From assembly GCA_963813495.1 (NCBI GenBank), contig CAWEZC010000005.1:558001-622000 (forward strand): a stretch of 64,000 bases of DNA, read 5' to 3'. The first letter of the stretch is position 1. Each line of letters starts with the position of its first letter. A program made the translations under genes and the position numbers. This stretch comes from JACVRW01 sp963813495 (lineage in GTDB: Bacteria; Actinomycetota; Thermoleophilia; Solirubrobacterales; Thermoleophilaceae). Positions 7,467-15,614 of the stretch are shown here, one piece after another. A model generated the notes under the pieces. It was not told the DNA's origin and did not search any database. It saw nothing but the letters and a program-made list of their open reading frames with translations.

Positions 7467-9352
7467 ATGTGCGGGATCGGAGCAATCCTCGATCCGGCCG
7501 GCATGTCGGGCCCCGAAGCGGCGCAGCGCATGGTCGAGGCGCTTCGGCACCGCGGTCCCGACGGCGACGCGCTGAAGCGGCTCGGACCGCTCACGCTCGC
7601 CCACACCCGGCTGGCCATCATCGACGTCGCCGGCGGCGACCAGCCGCTCGATTCCGAGGACGGCAACGTCACCGCGATCGTCAACGGCGAGATCTACAAC
7701 CAGCTCGAGCTGCGCGAGACGCTGGAGGGGCGCGGCCATCGTTTCGCCACGCATTCCGACAGCGAGGTGGTGGTGCACGCCTACGAGGAATACGGCCTCG
7801 ACTGCGTACGCCGGCTCAACGGCATCTTCGCCTTCGCCCTCTGGGACCGCGGGCGGCGCCGCCTGGTGGCGGCGCGCGACGCCTTCGGAGTGAAGCCGCT
7901 CTACTGGTGGAGCGACGGGCGTCGTGTGGCGCTCGCCTCCGAGATCGGCGCCCTCATAGCGGCCGGGCTCGTCGAGCCGGTCGTGGATCGCACCGCGCTG
8001 GACCACTACCTCGCCTGCCGCTTCGTGCCCTCCCCGCGAACGCTGTTCGAGGGAGTGCAGAAGCTCCCACCCGCCTCAACCCTGGTGGTCGAGGAGCACG
8101 GCACGCCGCGAATCCAGAGCTGGCGCGAAGCGCCCGGCCCGCCCTTCGCCGGCACGTCGGAGGAGGAGCTCGCGGCCGAGCTGGCCGAGCGCTTCAGCGA
8201 CGCCGTCGAGCGCCAGATGATGTCCGACGTCCCCTACGGCGCGTTCCTCTCGGGCGGCGTCGACAGCGCCGCGGTGGTGGCCGCGATTGCCGCACGCTCG
8301 CCGCTCCCCCCACAACGTTCACGATCGGCTTCCCCGGGCACGGCGAGATCCTCGACGAGCGTGGGCCGGCTGCCGAGAGCGCCCGGCTGATCGGCACCGA
8401 CCACCACGAAACGGCGATGACCGAGACCGACTTCCTGGGCGAGCTGGCCCGCTGCGTGCCCCGGCTCGAGGAGCCCTGCGGGATTCCCAGCGCGCCCGCG
8501 CTGCTCCAGCTGTCGCGCTTTGCCGCCGAGCACGTGAAGGTGGTGCTCGCCGGCCAGGGTGCCGACGAACCCCATGGCGGTTACGGCCGCCACCAGGCGG
8601 CCGCCGTCCTCAACCGGCTGCGTCTGGTGCCCGCCGCGGCGGCCACTCCCGCGGCCGCGCTGGCGCGGGCCCTCCCCCGGGCCGCCCGAGCCCGGCGCGC
8701 CGCCCACCTGCTCGGGGGCCGCGGCGATGCCGAGCGCCTGCTGCGCCTCGTGGAGATCACCGACGACCGCGTGCGCTCGGGGCTCCTGACGAACTCGTCG
8801 ACCGACAACGAGGCCCGCACCGAGCGCCTGCAGAGCGCTCGCGGCTATCTCGGAGACGTGGCCGGCCGCGACCTGCTCGAACAGGCCCTCTACCTCGACA
8901 CGCGCATGTTTCTCCCCGACGGCATCCTGCTCTGCAACGACAAGATGTCCATGGCCGCGGGCCTCGAGCTGCGGGTGCCCTTCCTCGAGCTGGAGCTGAT
9001 GCGCTTCGTCGAGCGCATCCCCGCCTCGATGCGCGTCCGCCCGCGGGCCGGCAAGCGGCTGCACCGAAAGGCGATGGCACGGCTCCTGCCCGCGGGTGTG
9101 GCCGGCCGGCCCAAGCACGGCTTCGCCACCCCGTACGACGACTGGCTGCGCGCCTCGCTCGGCCATGAGGTGGAGCGCCGCTACGCGCCGGCGAGCCCCC
9201 TCTCCTCCCTGGTCGAGCCCGCCGCGGTGGCCCGGCTGGTGGACGAGCACCGCCGCGGGCGGGCCGATCACAAGGCCGTGCTCTACTGCCTTCTCGAGCT
9301 CTCCGAATGGCACGGCTGCTTCGTCGAGGCCAGAGAGCCCGTGGCCGCGTGA
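7467..9352 (+). CDS. asnB: Asparagine synthase (glutamine-hydrolysing), frameshifted
   Basis: Reads MCGIGAI at the start, so Cys2 is the glutaminase nucleophile after Met removal. The class II amidotransferase domain covers residues 1-200 and the PP-loop SGGVDS lies at 262-267 of the synthetase domain. At codon 281 the frame breaks: six Cs at 8306-8311 leave frame 1, which stops at 8390, while the protein continues perfectly in another frame (TTFTIGFPGHGE through ELSEWHGCFVEA) to 9352. One missing C restores a roughly 628-aa AsnB of normal length. Either a base-calling error in the homopolymer or a genuine mutation. As written only a 307-aa truncated product is made. The downstream glycosyltransferase start overlaps its stop. 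Confidence 0.88.
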
Positions 9353-10344
9353 AGCGGGCACGCGTTCTCTACGTCCACTCGCGCAAGGCGAGCTTCGTGG
9401 CCATCGACCGCGCGATCCTCGCCGAGCGCTACGAGGTCGAGGACCTCTACCAGCCCGGCCGCTGGCCCAACCCCGTGAAGGTGATCGCGGGGGTGAGGCG
9501 GGCCGATCTCGTGTTCGGCTGGTTTGCCTCCTGGCACACCTTCTTCCCGATCACGCTCGCCTGGCTGCTGCGCAAGCCGTCGGTGATGGTCATCGGGGGC
9601 TTCGATGTGGCCAACATGCCGGAGATCGGCTACGGCCACCAGCGGGGCGGCCTGCGCCGCCACGCGGCGCGCTGGATCTTCCGCCGATCGGGGCGGCTGA
9701 TCACGAACTCCAGGTACTCGCTGACCGAGATCGAGCGCAACACCCCCATCCCGGCCGAGCGCGTCACGGTGATCCATCACGGGGTTCCCGACCCGTTCGA
9801 CGCGCTGTCCGCCGATCTCAAGGAGCGCAGCGCCCTGACCGTGGGGGCGATCGATCGCAGCACGCTGGTTCAGAAGGGCCAGCTCCCCTTCGTGGACGCC
9901 GCACGCGAGCTCCCTGATGTTCGCTTCCGGGTGGTCGGCAACTGGCTGGACGACGCCGTGGACGAGCTGAGGCGCCGCGCCGGGCCCAACGTCGAGTTCA
10001 GCGGCTGGCTGTCCGACGAGGATCTGCTCGACGCCTACCGGCGTGCAGCGGTCTACGTCCAGGCCTCCCGCCACGAGGGCTTCGGGCTGGCGGTGGCGGA
10101 GGCGATGCTGGCCGGCTGCGTGCCCGTGGTGATGAACGTGACCGCGATGCCCGAGGTGGTGGGCGAAGCCGGCATCCTGATCGATTCGCAGAGCCCCGAG
10201 GCGGTCGCCGACGGCGTGCGTCGGGCGCTGGAGCTGGGCCCGGACGCCCACGCGGCGGCGCGCGAGCGTATTCTCACGGCCTTTCCGATGGAGCGCCGCC
10301 ACGAGGGAATCCTGAGAGTGGCGGAGGAGGCCCTGGGTGGCTGA
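9349..10344 (+). CDS. GT4-like glycosyltransferase
   Basis: 331 aa from GTG 9349, which overlaps the asnB stop by 4 bp (GTGA). It has a GT-B fold pattern: an N-terminal domain with RVLYVHSRKASF, a middle motif SGRLITNSRYSLTEI, and the nucleotide-sugar site EGFGLAVAEAMLAG with the E-x7-E spacing of retaining GT4 enzymes. There is no membrane helix. Coupling to an asparagine synthetase homologue suggests a surface polysaccharide or amidated glycan pathway, although acceptor and sugar cannot be deduced. Its stop overlaps the next small gene by 8 bp. Confidence 0.85.
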   Translation: MKRARVLYVHSRKASFVAIDRAILAERYEVEDLYQPGRWPNPVKVIAGVRRADLVFGWFASWHTFFPITLAWLLRKPSVMVIGGFDVANMPEIGYGHQRGGLRRHAARWIFRRSGRLITNSRYSLTEIERNTPIPAERVTVIHHGVPDPFDALSADLKERSALTVGAIDRSTLVQKGQLPFVDAARELPDVRFRVVGNWLDDAVDELRRRAGPNVEFSGWLSDEDLLDAYRRAAVYVQASRHEGFGLAVAEAMLAGCVPVVMNVTAMPEVVGEAGILIDSQSPEAVADGVRRALELGPDAHAAARERILTAFPMERRHEGILRVAEEALGG

Positions 10345-10537
10345 CCTCCGCAGCTGGCGCCGCCTGCGCGAGCAGCGCCGCCTGCGCGAAGCGCTGCTGC
10401 TCGACCTCGGCGCGCTCGTCTACGAGCTCCACCGCCAGGGCCGGCGCGCCCCTGAGCTTCTCCAGGAGAAGGCCATCGAGCTGGGAAAGGTCGACCGTGA
10501 GGTTCGTTCGCTCGAAGAGGGGCTGGAGCACAGGTGA
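10337..10537 (+). CDS. Small charged helical protein
   Basis: 66 aa, GTG at 10337. It is made of heptad-like charged helix: RRLREQRRLREALLLDLGA, then KVDREVRSLEEGLEHR at the end, so a coiled coil is likely. No family recognised. It overlaps the glycosyltransferase by 8 bp upstream and the zinc-ribbon/SPOR gene by 4 bp downstream, so four genes appear to be read as one coupled unit. Its size and position suggest an adaptor for the next protein, but that is inference. Confidence 0.6.
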   Translation: MADLRSWRRLREQRRLREALLLDLGALVYELHRQGRRAPELLQEKAIELGKVDREVRSLEEGLEHR

Positions 10538-11208
10538 GCGAGGAGCGACCCTGCCCCACCTGCGGCGAGCCGGTGGAGCCTCGCCAGCTCGTCTGCCTCA
10601 ACTGCGGCGGCCGTGTGGCGCTGGCCCAGCAGCGTTCCTGGGCCAACGAGCCGGTGACCGCGATCGCCGCCGCCATCATGGCGGTGATCGTGATCGGAGC
10701 CGGATTGTTCGGCTTCGCGATCGCCGAGCTCACCAGCGACGACGGCGGCGATCAGGCGGCGGAGGTACAGGCCCAGCAGCCAGGCGACGGCGGTGATGGA
10801 CCGGCCGTGGTCTCGGGCCAGGGCCAGGAGACCGAGTCGTCGCGGGCGACCGAGCGGGAGCCCGTCGAGACAGAACCCGCTCCCGCCGAGACGGAGACCG
10901 CTCCCAGCGACACCACCCCCGCCCCGACCGGCTCCGGCCTGCCCGGCTGGCCCGCAGGCCTGACGGCGCACACCGTCGTGCTCGTGACCAGCAGCGACGA
11001 GCCCGCCGCGCGCAACGTCGCCCGCCAGGCGCGCCGCTCGGGGCTCGAGGCGGGTCTGTTCCGCTCCGACCCCTATGACCTCGGCAGCGGCCTGTTCATC
11101 GTCTACTCCGGCCGCTTCGACACCCGCGAGGGTGCCGCGCGCCAGGCCGCAGGCCTGCAGGAGCGCTACCCCGGCGCCTATCCCCAGCTGGTTCAGAGCG
11201 GCCAGTAG
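10534..11208 (+). CDS. Zinc-ribbon, single-TM, SPOR-domain protein
   Basis: 224 aa, GTG at 10534 (GTGA overlap). Order of parts: zinc ribbon with CPTCG and CLNCG (residues 7-26), a membrane helix around 42-65 (ITAIAAAIMAVIVIGAGLF-like stretch), an acidic Thr/Pro/Glu-rich linker (about 70-135), and a C-terminal SPOR-like repeat from HTVVLVTSS to the end with the usual GLFIVYSGRFDTREGA. SPOR domains bind denuded peptidoglycan at division sites; the linker would span the periplasm and the ribbon would remain cytoplasmic. The 3' end overlaps the convergent deacetylase-like gene by 16 bp. Confidence 0.75.
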   Translation: MSEERPCPTCGEPVEPRQLVCLNCGGRVALAQQRSWANEPVTAIAAAIMAVIVIGAGLFGFAIAELTSDDGGDQAAEVQAQQPGDGGDGPAVVSGQGQETESSRATEREPVETEPAPAETETAPSDTTPAPTGSGLPGWPAGLTAHTVVLVTSSDEPAARNVARQARRSGLEAGLFRSDPYDLGSGLFIVYSGRFDTREGAARQAAGLQERYPGAYPQLVQSGQ

Positions 11209-12200
11209 CGGCCGAGCACGCTCGCCGCCTGCTCGGCCAGCGGATGGCGCTCCACCTCGGTCGGCGGATCGCCGGCGCCAGCGAGCGCCGCCATGGTCGC
11301 GGCCACCGAGGCCGCGAGGGCGTGCAGGTCGTAGCCGCCCTCGAGTACCGCTCCCACCGGCGCCTCCAGCTCCGCGCCGAGCGCGCGCACCTGGCGCGAG
11401 AGCGCGCCGAAGGACGCGGTCTCCAGCGCCAGCCCGGCGAGCGGGTCGTGGCGGTGGGCGTCGTAGCCGGCGGAGATCAGGATCAGGTCGGGGCGGTAGG
11501 CCCGGGCCGCGGGCGCCACCACGTGCTCGATCAGCGAGAGAAAGGCAGGCTCGCCCGTCCCGGCCGGGACGGGCAGGTTCATCGAGTAGCCCTCCCCCTC
11601 GCCCTCGCCGACATCGGTGAGCGCCCCGCTGCCGGGCCAGAAGGGGTACTGGTGGATGCTTGCGAACAGCACCTCGGGCGAGTCGTGGAAGATCGTGTTC
11701 GTGCCGTTGCCGTGGTGCACGTCCCAGTCGAGGACGAGCACCCGCTCCGCACCCAGCGAGTCGAGCGCGTGGCGCGCGGCCACCGCCACCGTCGCGAATA
11801 GGCAGAAGCCCATCGCACGTGAGAACTCCGCGTGGTGGCCCGGTGGGCGCAGGCAGGAGAAGCCCGTCTGCTCGCCGCCGCCGAGCAGTGCCTCCACCAG
11901 CGCGCAGGCCCCTCCTGCGGCGCGCACGGCGGCCTCCAGGGAGCCCGGGCTGGTGGGGGTGTCGGCGTCGAACGCGGCGCTCCGCGCGCACACCTCCCGC
12001 ACCAGCTCCACATACTCGCGCGGGTGCACTGCGAGCAGCTGTTCGTCGGCGGCTCGAGGAGCCTCACGCACCTCCCAGCCGAGCCAGTCGCGGCGGGCGA
12101 GCTCCGCCTCGATGGCCCGCATGCGCTCGGGGCGCTCCGGGTGGCCCGGTCCGGTGTCGTGCCCGAGCGAAGCGGGGTGGCTGAGGAAGGGCGGAGACAC
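11193..12200 (-). CDS. Histone-deacetylase-superfamily amidohydrolase (AcuC/acetylpolyamine type)
   Basis: 335 aa, GTG at 12200. All class II HDAC-like motifs are present: HPERPER near the start, RPPGHHA (charge-relay histidines), DWDVHHGNGT (zinc Asp and His), SAGYDAHRHDPL and LEGGYD. These enzymes remove acetyl or related acyl groups from lysine side chains or polyamines. The substrate cannot be told from sequence. Its start lies 26 bp from the divergent nadB start; TACCGT is 10 nt before the GTG, suggesting a very short leader. The 3' end overlaps the SPOR gene by 16 bp. Confidence 0.9.
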   Translation of the reverse strand: MSPPFLSHPASLGHDTGPGHPERPERMRAIEAELARRDWLGWEVREAPRAADEQLLAVHPREYVELVREVCARSAAFDADTPTSPGSLEAAVRAAGGACALVEALLGGGEQTGFSCLRPPGHHAEFSRAMGFCLFATVAVAARHALDSLGAERVLVLDWDVHHGNGTNTIFHDSPEVLFASIHQYPFWPGSGALTDVGEGEGEGYSMNLPVPAGTGEPAFLSLIEHVVAPAARAYRPDLILISAGYDAHRHDPLAGLALETASFGALSRQVRALGAELEAPVGAVLEGGYDLHALAASVAATMAALAGAGDPPTEVERHPLAEQAASVLGRYWPL

Positions 12201-12226
12201 GCGCGCCGGTACGGTATCTGGGCGCC

Positions 12227-13687
12227 GTGGACGAGCCCCTTCGCACCGACGTGGCAGTGGTGGGCGCCGGCGCTGCCGGGCTCTACTCCGCGCTGGTCGC
12301 GGCCCGCGAGGGCGCTCGCGTGGCGCTCGTGAGCCGCTCGCCGCTGGCTCAGACGGCGAGCTTCTGGGCCCAGGGCGGCATCGCCGCCGCGCTGGCGCAG
12401 GACGACTCGCCCGCGCTCCACGTCGAGGACACCCTCACAGCGGGCCGGGAGGCCGCTCGCGAGAGCGCCGTGCGCGTGCTCTGCGAAGACTCACCGATCG
12501 GCGTGCACGACCTGCAGCGCCTCGGCGTGCAGTTCGACGCCGACCGCTCCGGCAACCTGGCACTGGGGCTCGAGGGCGGGCACTCGCGGCGCCGGATCGT
12601 GCACGCCGGCGGCTCGTCGACCGGGCGGCGCATCACCCGCGAGCTGTCGGCACTCGCCGCCACCGACGAGCGCATAACGGTCCTGGAGCCGGTGGCCGCC
12701 ACCGCGCTGCTCACCCACGACGGCCGTTGCGCGGGCCTGGTGGCGCGCTCGCGCGCCGGCGAGGAGCTGAGCGTGGCCTCGCGTGCGGTGATCCTCGCCA
12801 CCGGGGGGATGGCCGCCCTCTGGGCGCGCACCACCAATCCACGCGGAGCGGTAGGCGCGGGGCTGACGCTGGCCGACGGCGCGGGCGCCCGCCTGGCCGA
12901 CCTCGAGTTCATGCAGTTCCATCCCACGGCGCTGCGCCGCGACGGGCCGCGCGACGGCTTTCTGATCACCGAGGCGGTGCGCGGCGAGGGTGCGCGCCTG
13001 GTCGACGCCGCAGGCGAGCGCTTCGTCGACGAGCTCGCCCCGCGTGACCAGGTCGCGCTGGCCATCCGGGCGGAGCTGGCACAGAGCGGCGAGCAGGCGG
13101 TGGGGCTCGACATGCGCGAGGTGGACGTGGCCCGCTTCCCCAACATCGCCGCCGCGCTGGGCGAGGTGGGCCTCGACCCGGTGCGCGACCTGATCCCGGT
13201 GGCGCCTGCTGCTCACTACACGATGGGCGGCATCGCCGCCGACCTCGAGGGCCGTTCGTCGCTGCCCGGGCTCTACGCCGTGGGCGAGTCCGCCTGCACC
13301 GGTCTCCACGGCGCCAACCGGCTCGCCTCCAACTCGCTGGCCGAGTGCTTCGTGTTCGGACGTCGCGCCGCGCTGGCCGCCCACGCGGACCCCGAACCTC
13401 CTGCCGTGCCGGGCGCGGCCCAGCCGGCCGGCCCGGCGCTACCCAGCGAGGAGACTCGGGCGGCGCTGTGGAGCAAGGCGGGCCTGCTGCGCGACCGCGA
13501 GGGCCTGCGAGAGCTGCTCGACGATCCCTTTCCGCTAGCCCGCCTGATCGCCGCCGCCGCTCTCGCACGCGAGGAGAGCCGAGGGGCACACCAGCGCACC
13601 GACCATCGCGCGACCGATACGGCCCTCGATCACATGCACACCCTCGGCGGCAGCGGCGCCGAGCCGCGCTTCGAGCGATGGGAATGA
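12227..13687 (+). CDS. nadB: L-aspartate oxidase
   Basis: 486 aa, GTG at 12227. FAD-dependent oxidation of L-aspartate to iminoaspartate, first step of de novo NAD synthesis. Visible: dinucleotide fold VVGAGAAGLYSA, FWAQGGIAAAL, HAGGSSTGRRI, EFMQFHPTAL, the active-site region GFLITEAVRGEGARL and AAHYTMGGI, GANRLASNSLAECFVFG. It is shorter than E. coli NadB, with a reduced C-terminal helical domain. nadA and nadC are not adjacent. The following flavin reductase gene overlaps its stop by 4 bp, which might supply or recycle flavin, though the link is inference. Confidence 0.93.
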   Translation: MDEPLRTDVAVVGAGAAGLYSALVAAREGARVALVSRSPLAQTASFWAQGGIAAALAQDDSPALHVEDTLTAGREAARESAVRVLCEDSPIGVHDLQRLGVQFDADRSGNLALGLEGGHSRRRIVHAGGSSTGRRITRELSALAATDERITVLEPVAATALLTHDGRCAGLVARSRAGEELSVASRAVILATGGMAALWARTTNPRGAVGAGLTLADGAGARLADLEFMQFHPTALRRDGPRDGFLITEAVRGEGARLVDAAGERFVDELAPRDQVALAIRAELAQSGEQAVGLDMREVDVARFPNIAAALGEVGLDPVRDLIPVAPAAHYTMGGIAADLEGRSSLPGLYAVGESACTGLHGANRLASNSLAECFVFGRRAALAAHADPEPPAVPGAAQPAGPALPSEETRAALWSKAGLLRDREGLRELLDDPFPLARLIAAAALAREESRGAHQRTDHRATDTALDHMHTLGGSGAEPRFERWE

Positions 13688-14178
13688 CCCGCGACACCCC
13701 GGTGCCGGAGCTGTTCACCGAGTCGATGACCATGCTCGCCTCGGGGGTGGCGGTGATCACCGCGCGGCGTTCCGACGGCGCGCCGTGCGGCCTGGCGGCC
13801 ACCTCGGTCACGTCGTTCAGCGCTCATCCGCCCTCGCTGCTCTGCTCGGTATGGCACGGCTCGCGCTGCCACGACGCTCTGGCCGCCAGCGGGCACTTCG
13901 GCGTGCATCTGCTGCGCAGCGACGAGCTTGACCTGGCCCACCGCTTCGCCGACCGCGAGCTCCCCGACAAGTTCGCGGGCCTCGCCTGGTCCTGGGACGG
14001 CGACACCCCCGAGCTGGCAGGCACGCTCGCCTACCTGCGCTGCCGGCGCTCCGCCAACTTCGTGCGTTACGACCACACGATCCTGATCGGCGATCTGGAG
14101 GGCGGCCGCATCGAGGAGGGCCACCCGCTGCTCTACGCCCGGCGGCGCATGGATTGGCTCATGCGGCCGATGCAGTAG
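13684..14178 (+). CDS. Flavin reductase-like FMN-binding split-barrel protein
   Basis: 164 aa from ATG 13684 (overlap with the nadB stop; an ATG at 13678 would add two residues). The pattern LASGVAVITARRSDGAPCGLAATSVTSFSAHPPSLLCSV is the classical N-terminal flavin_reduct domain, followed by GHFGVHLLRSDELDLAHRF and DHTILIGDLEGG. Such proteins reduce FMN or FAD with NAD(P)H for two-component monooxygenases. No monooxygenase partner is adjacent; upstream is the flavoenzyme NadB and downstream, convergent, the diiron oxidase-like gene, whose 3' end overlaps by 20 bp. Confidence 0.85.
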   Translation: MTRDTPVPELFTESMTMLASGVAVITARRSDGAPCGLAATSVTSFSAHPPSLLCSVWHGSRCHDALAASGHFGVHLLRSDELDLAHRFADRELPDKFAGLAWSWDGDTPELAGTLAYLRCRRSANFVRYDHTILIGDLEGGRIEEGHPLLYARRRMDWLMRPMQ

Positions 14179-15070
14179 CCAGCCCTACCCCGATCACCTT
14201 GAGGCGGCGGGTGAGCGCGCTGTAGGCGAACTCGGCCTGCTCGGCGCTGGTGTAGCCGAAGAACTCGTAGTCGTCGCCGAGCGAGTAGCCGGGAGGCACG
14301 AGCACCCCGGCGGCCAGCGGCAGCAGCTCGTTCAGTGTGGACCGCACGCGTTCGCGCATGCGCTCGTCGGCACACTTCTGCTGAAGGAACCAGGTCCCGT
14401 AGGCCACGTGGCGGTGCTCGTCGCGGGCGATATTGGAGAAGCCCTCCTGGAACCCCGGCAGCAGGTCCGCCTTCTCGTAGAAGTCGAGCATGAAGTGCTG
14501 GCCCGTGAGCGCCAGCGTTCCCTCGATGACCATGTGGTAAGCGGTCACGAAGTCGACCTTGGCGTCGAGATCCGACGGATCGCCGATCAGCCGCTCGCCG
14601 GCCTTGACGAGGCGCTCGTCGAACAGCTCGATGAAGGCGTCGGTCAGGTGGACGCGCACGGCGGCCAGCCGTTCCTGGATGAAGTCGTGGTCGACCCCCA
14701 GCACCTCGCGGTAGTAGCGGTCGAAGAACTGCATGTGACGAGCTTCGTCCACCTGCTGGGTGGTGAGGAAGGCCTCCTCCTGCTCGTCCTCGTAGGCCAT
14801 CACCAAGCCGGAGAACTGCGTCGTAACCCGCTCTTCGCCCACGAAGAAGGAGCTGAGCCCCCACAGGTGCTCCTCCTTCTGCTCCTCCGGCAGCGAGCCC
14901 CACTGCTCCTTGTCGCGCTCGAGGTCGATCGCCTGCGACTGCCACTGCTGGCGCTCCCACAACTCGTACAGCTGCTGGGGGTTCATCAGCTGGAGGGTGC
15001 GGTTCAGGTAGCCGTCGTCGGTGATGGTGGCGGGGTCGCCCTGGCTGGTGAGATCGAGCAAGCTGGCCAT
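14159..15070 (-). CDS. R2-like ligand-binding oxidase (R2lox-like) diiron/MnFe protein
   Basis: 303 aa, ATG at 15070. Ferritin-like four-helix carboxylate protein. Metal ligands appear as E79 (GEERVT), E109 and H112 (DEARH), E183 (VIEGTLALTG), E218 and H221 (DEHRH). It also has V82, three residues after E79, and Y178, five before E183: the spacing of the Val-Tyr ether cross-link pair of Mn/Fe R2lox proteins such as mycobacterial Rv0233. Genome pipelines often name it ribonucleotide reductase beta. No nrdA-like gene is close. Start context TACGAT-N6-ATG suggests a leaderless message. The assignment to R2lox over classical R2 is by motif spacing and is fairly strong. Confidence 0.78.
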   Translation of the reverse strand: MASLLDLTSQGDPATITDDGYLNRTLQLMNPQQLYELWERQQWQSQAIDLERDKEQWGSLPEEQKEEHLWGLSSFFVGEERVTTQFSGLVMAYEDEQEEAFLTTQQVDEARHMQFFDRYYREVLGVDHDFIQERLAAVRVHLTDAFIELFDERLVKAGERLIGDPSDLDAKVDFVTAYHMVIEGTLALTGQHFMLDFYEKADLLPGFQEGFSNIARDEHRHVAYGTWFLQQKCADERMRERVRSTLNELLPLAAGVLVPPGYSLGDDYEFFGYTSAEQAEFAYSALTRRLKVIGVGLATASAA

Positions 15071-15076
15071 ATGCCG

Positions 15077-15082
15077 ATCGTA
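15077..15082 (-). promoter_or_regulatory. Leaderless -10 element for the R2lox-like gene
   Basis: On the minus strand TACGAT is followed by exactly 6 nt and then the ATG at 15070, the TANNNT-N6/7-RTG layout of leaderless actinobacterial promoters. A short inverted repeat (GCCAA, 7 nt, TTGGC; 15107-15123) lies upstream and could be an operator. Confidence 0.5.
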
Positions 15083-15169
15083 ACCCGTTGCGCAGGCCTT
15101 CTTAACGCCAACTCAACATTGGCAGCGTCCTAGTCGAGCAGGACCAAGTAGAGGCCAAGGGAGGCCCCG

Positions 15170-15592
15170 ATGTACCAGTTCAGTCGCTCGCTCTATCGGC
15201 AGTTGGCGCCGGCTGTCGTCCCCTGCAGGGGGGAGGACGTGAGCCTCACGCGTCAGCATTTCCTGAAGACGTGCGAGTCGTGCATGGAGCGGCTCGCCCT
15301 CGACCGGCACTACTTCGGTAACCCGGTCAGGACGCTGTTCCGCGATGTGCGCCACTTCTTTCCGATGGCCGACCAGCTGCGGGTGAAGCGCGTCTGCACC
15401 GAGCAGATGACACTCGCCGTGGAGTTCGTGGACACCCAGCTCCGAAGCGGTGTCACGTTCGACGGCAGTCCCGTCTGCTGCCACGCCAGCACGCGTAGGG
15501 GTACCGCGTGCCAGCGTGTGCCGCTGCCGGGCAGCAAGTACTGCCCGTCGCACAAGCACCTCGGCGAGGTCGTCGCGGTGGTTGCCGCCTGA
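15170..15592 (+). CDS. Uncharacterised protein with a C-terminal Cys/His cluster
   Basis: 140 aa, ATG at 15170 preceded by CCAAGGGAGG. I do not recognise the family. N-terminal 90 residues are mostly helical and include CESCMERL (CxxC). The C-terminal 40 hold a compact Cys/His set: CCHAST, RGTACQRVPLPGSKYC and PSHKH, resembling short zinc-binding motifs in which CxxxPxxGxxYCxxH binds one metal. Diverges from the R2lox gene across 99 bp and is followed 22 bp later by the hydantoinase genes, but shows no coupling to them. A metal- or nucleic-acid-binding role is plausible only. Confidence 0.7.
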   Translation: MYQFSRSLYRQLAPAVVPCRGEDVSLTRQHFLKTCESCMERLALDRHYFGNPVRTLFRDVRHFFPMADQLRVKRVCTEQMTLAVEFVDTQLRSGVTFDGSPVCCHASTRRGTACQRVPLPGSKYCPSHKHLGEVVAVVAA

Positions 15593-15614
15593 AAGCCATA
15601 GCGTCCACCCCGGG

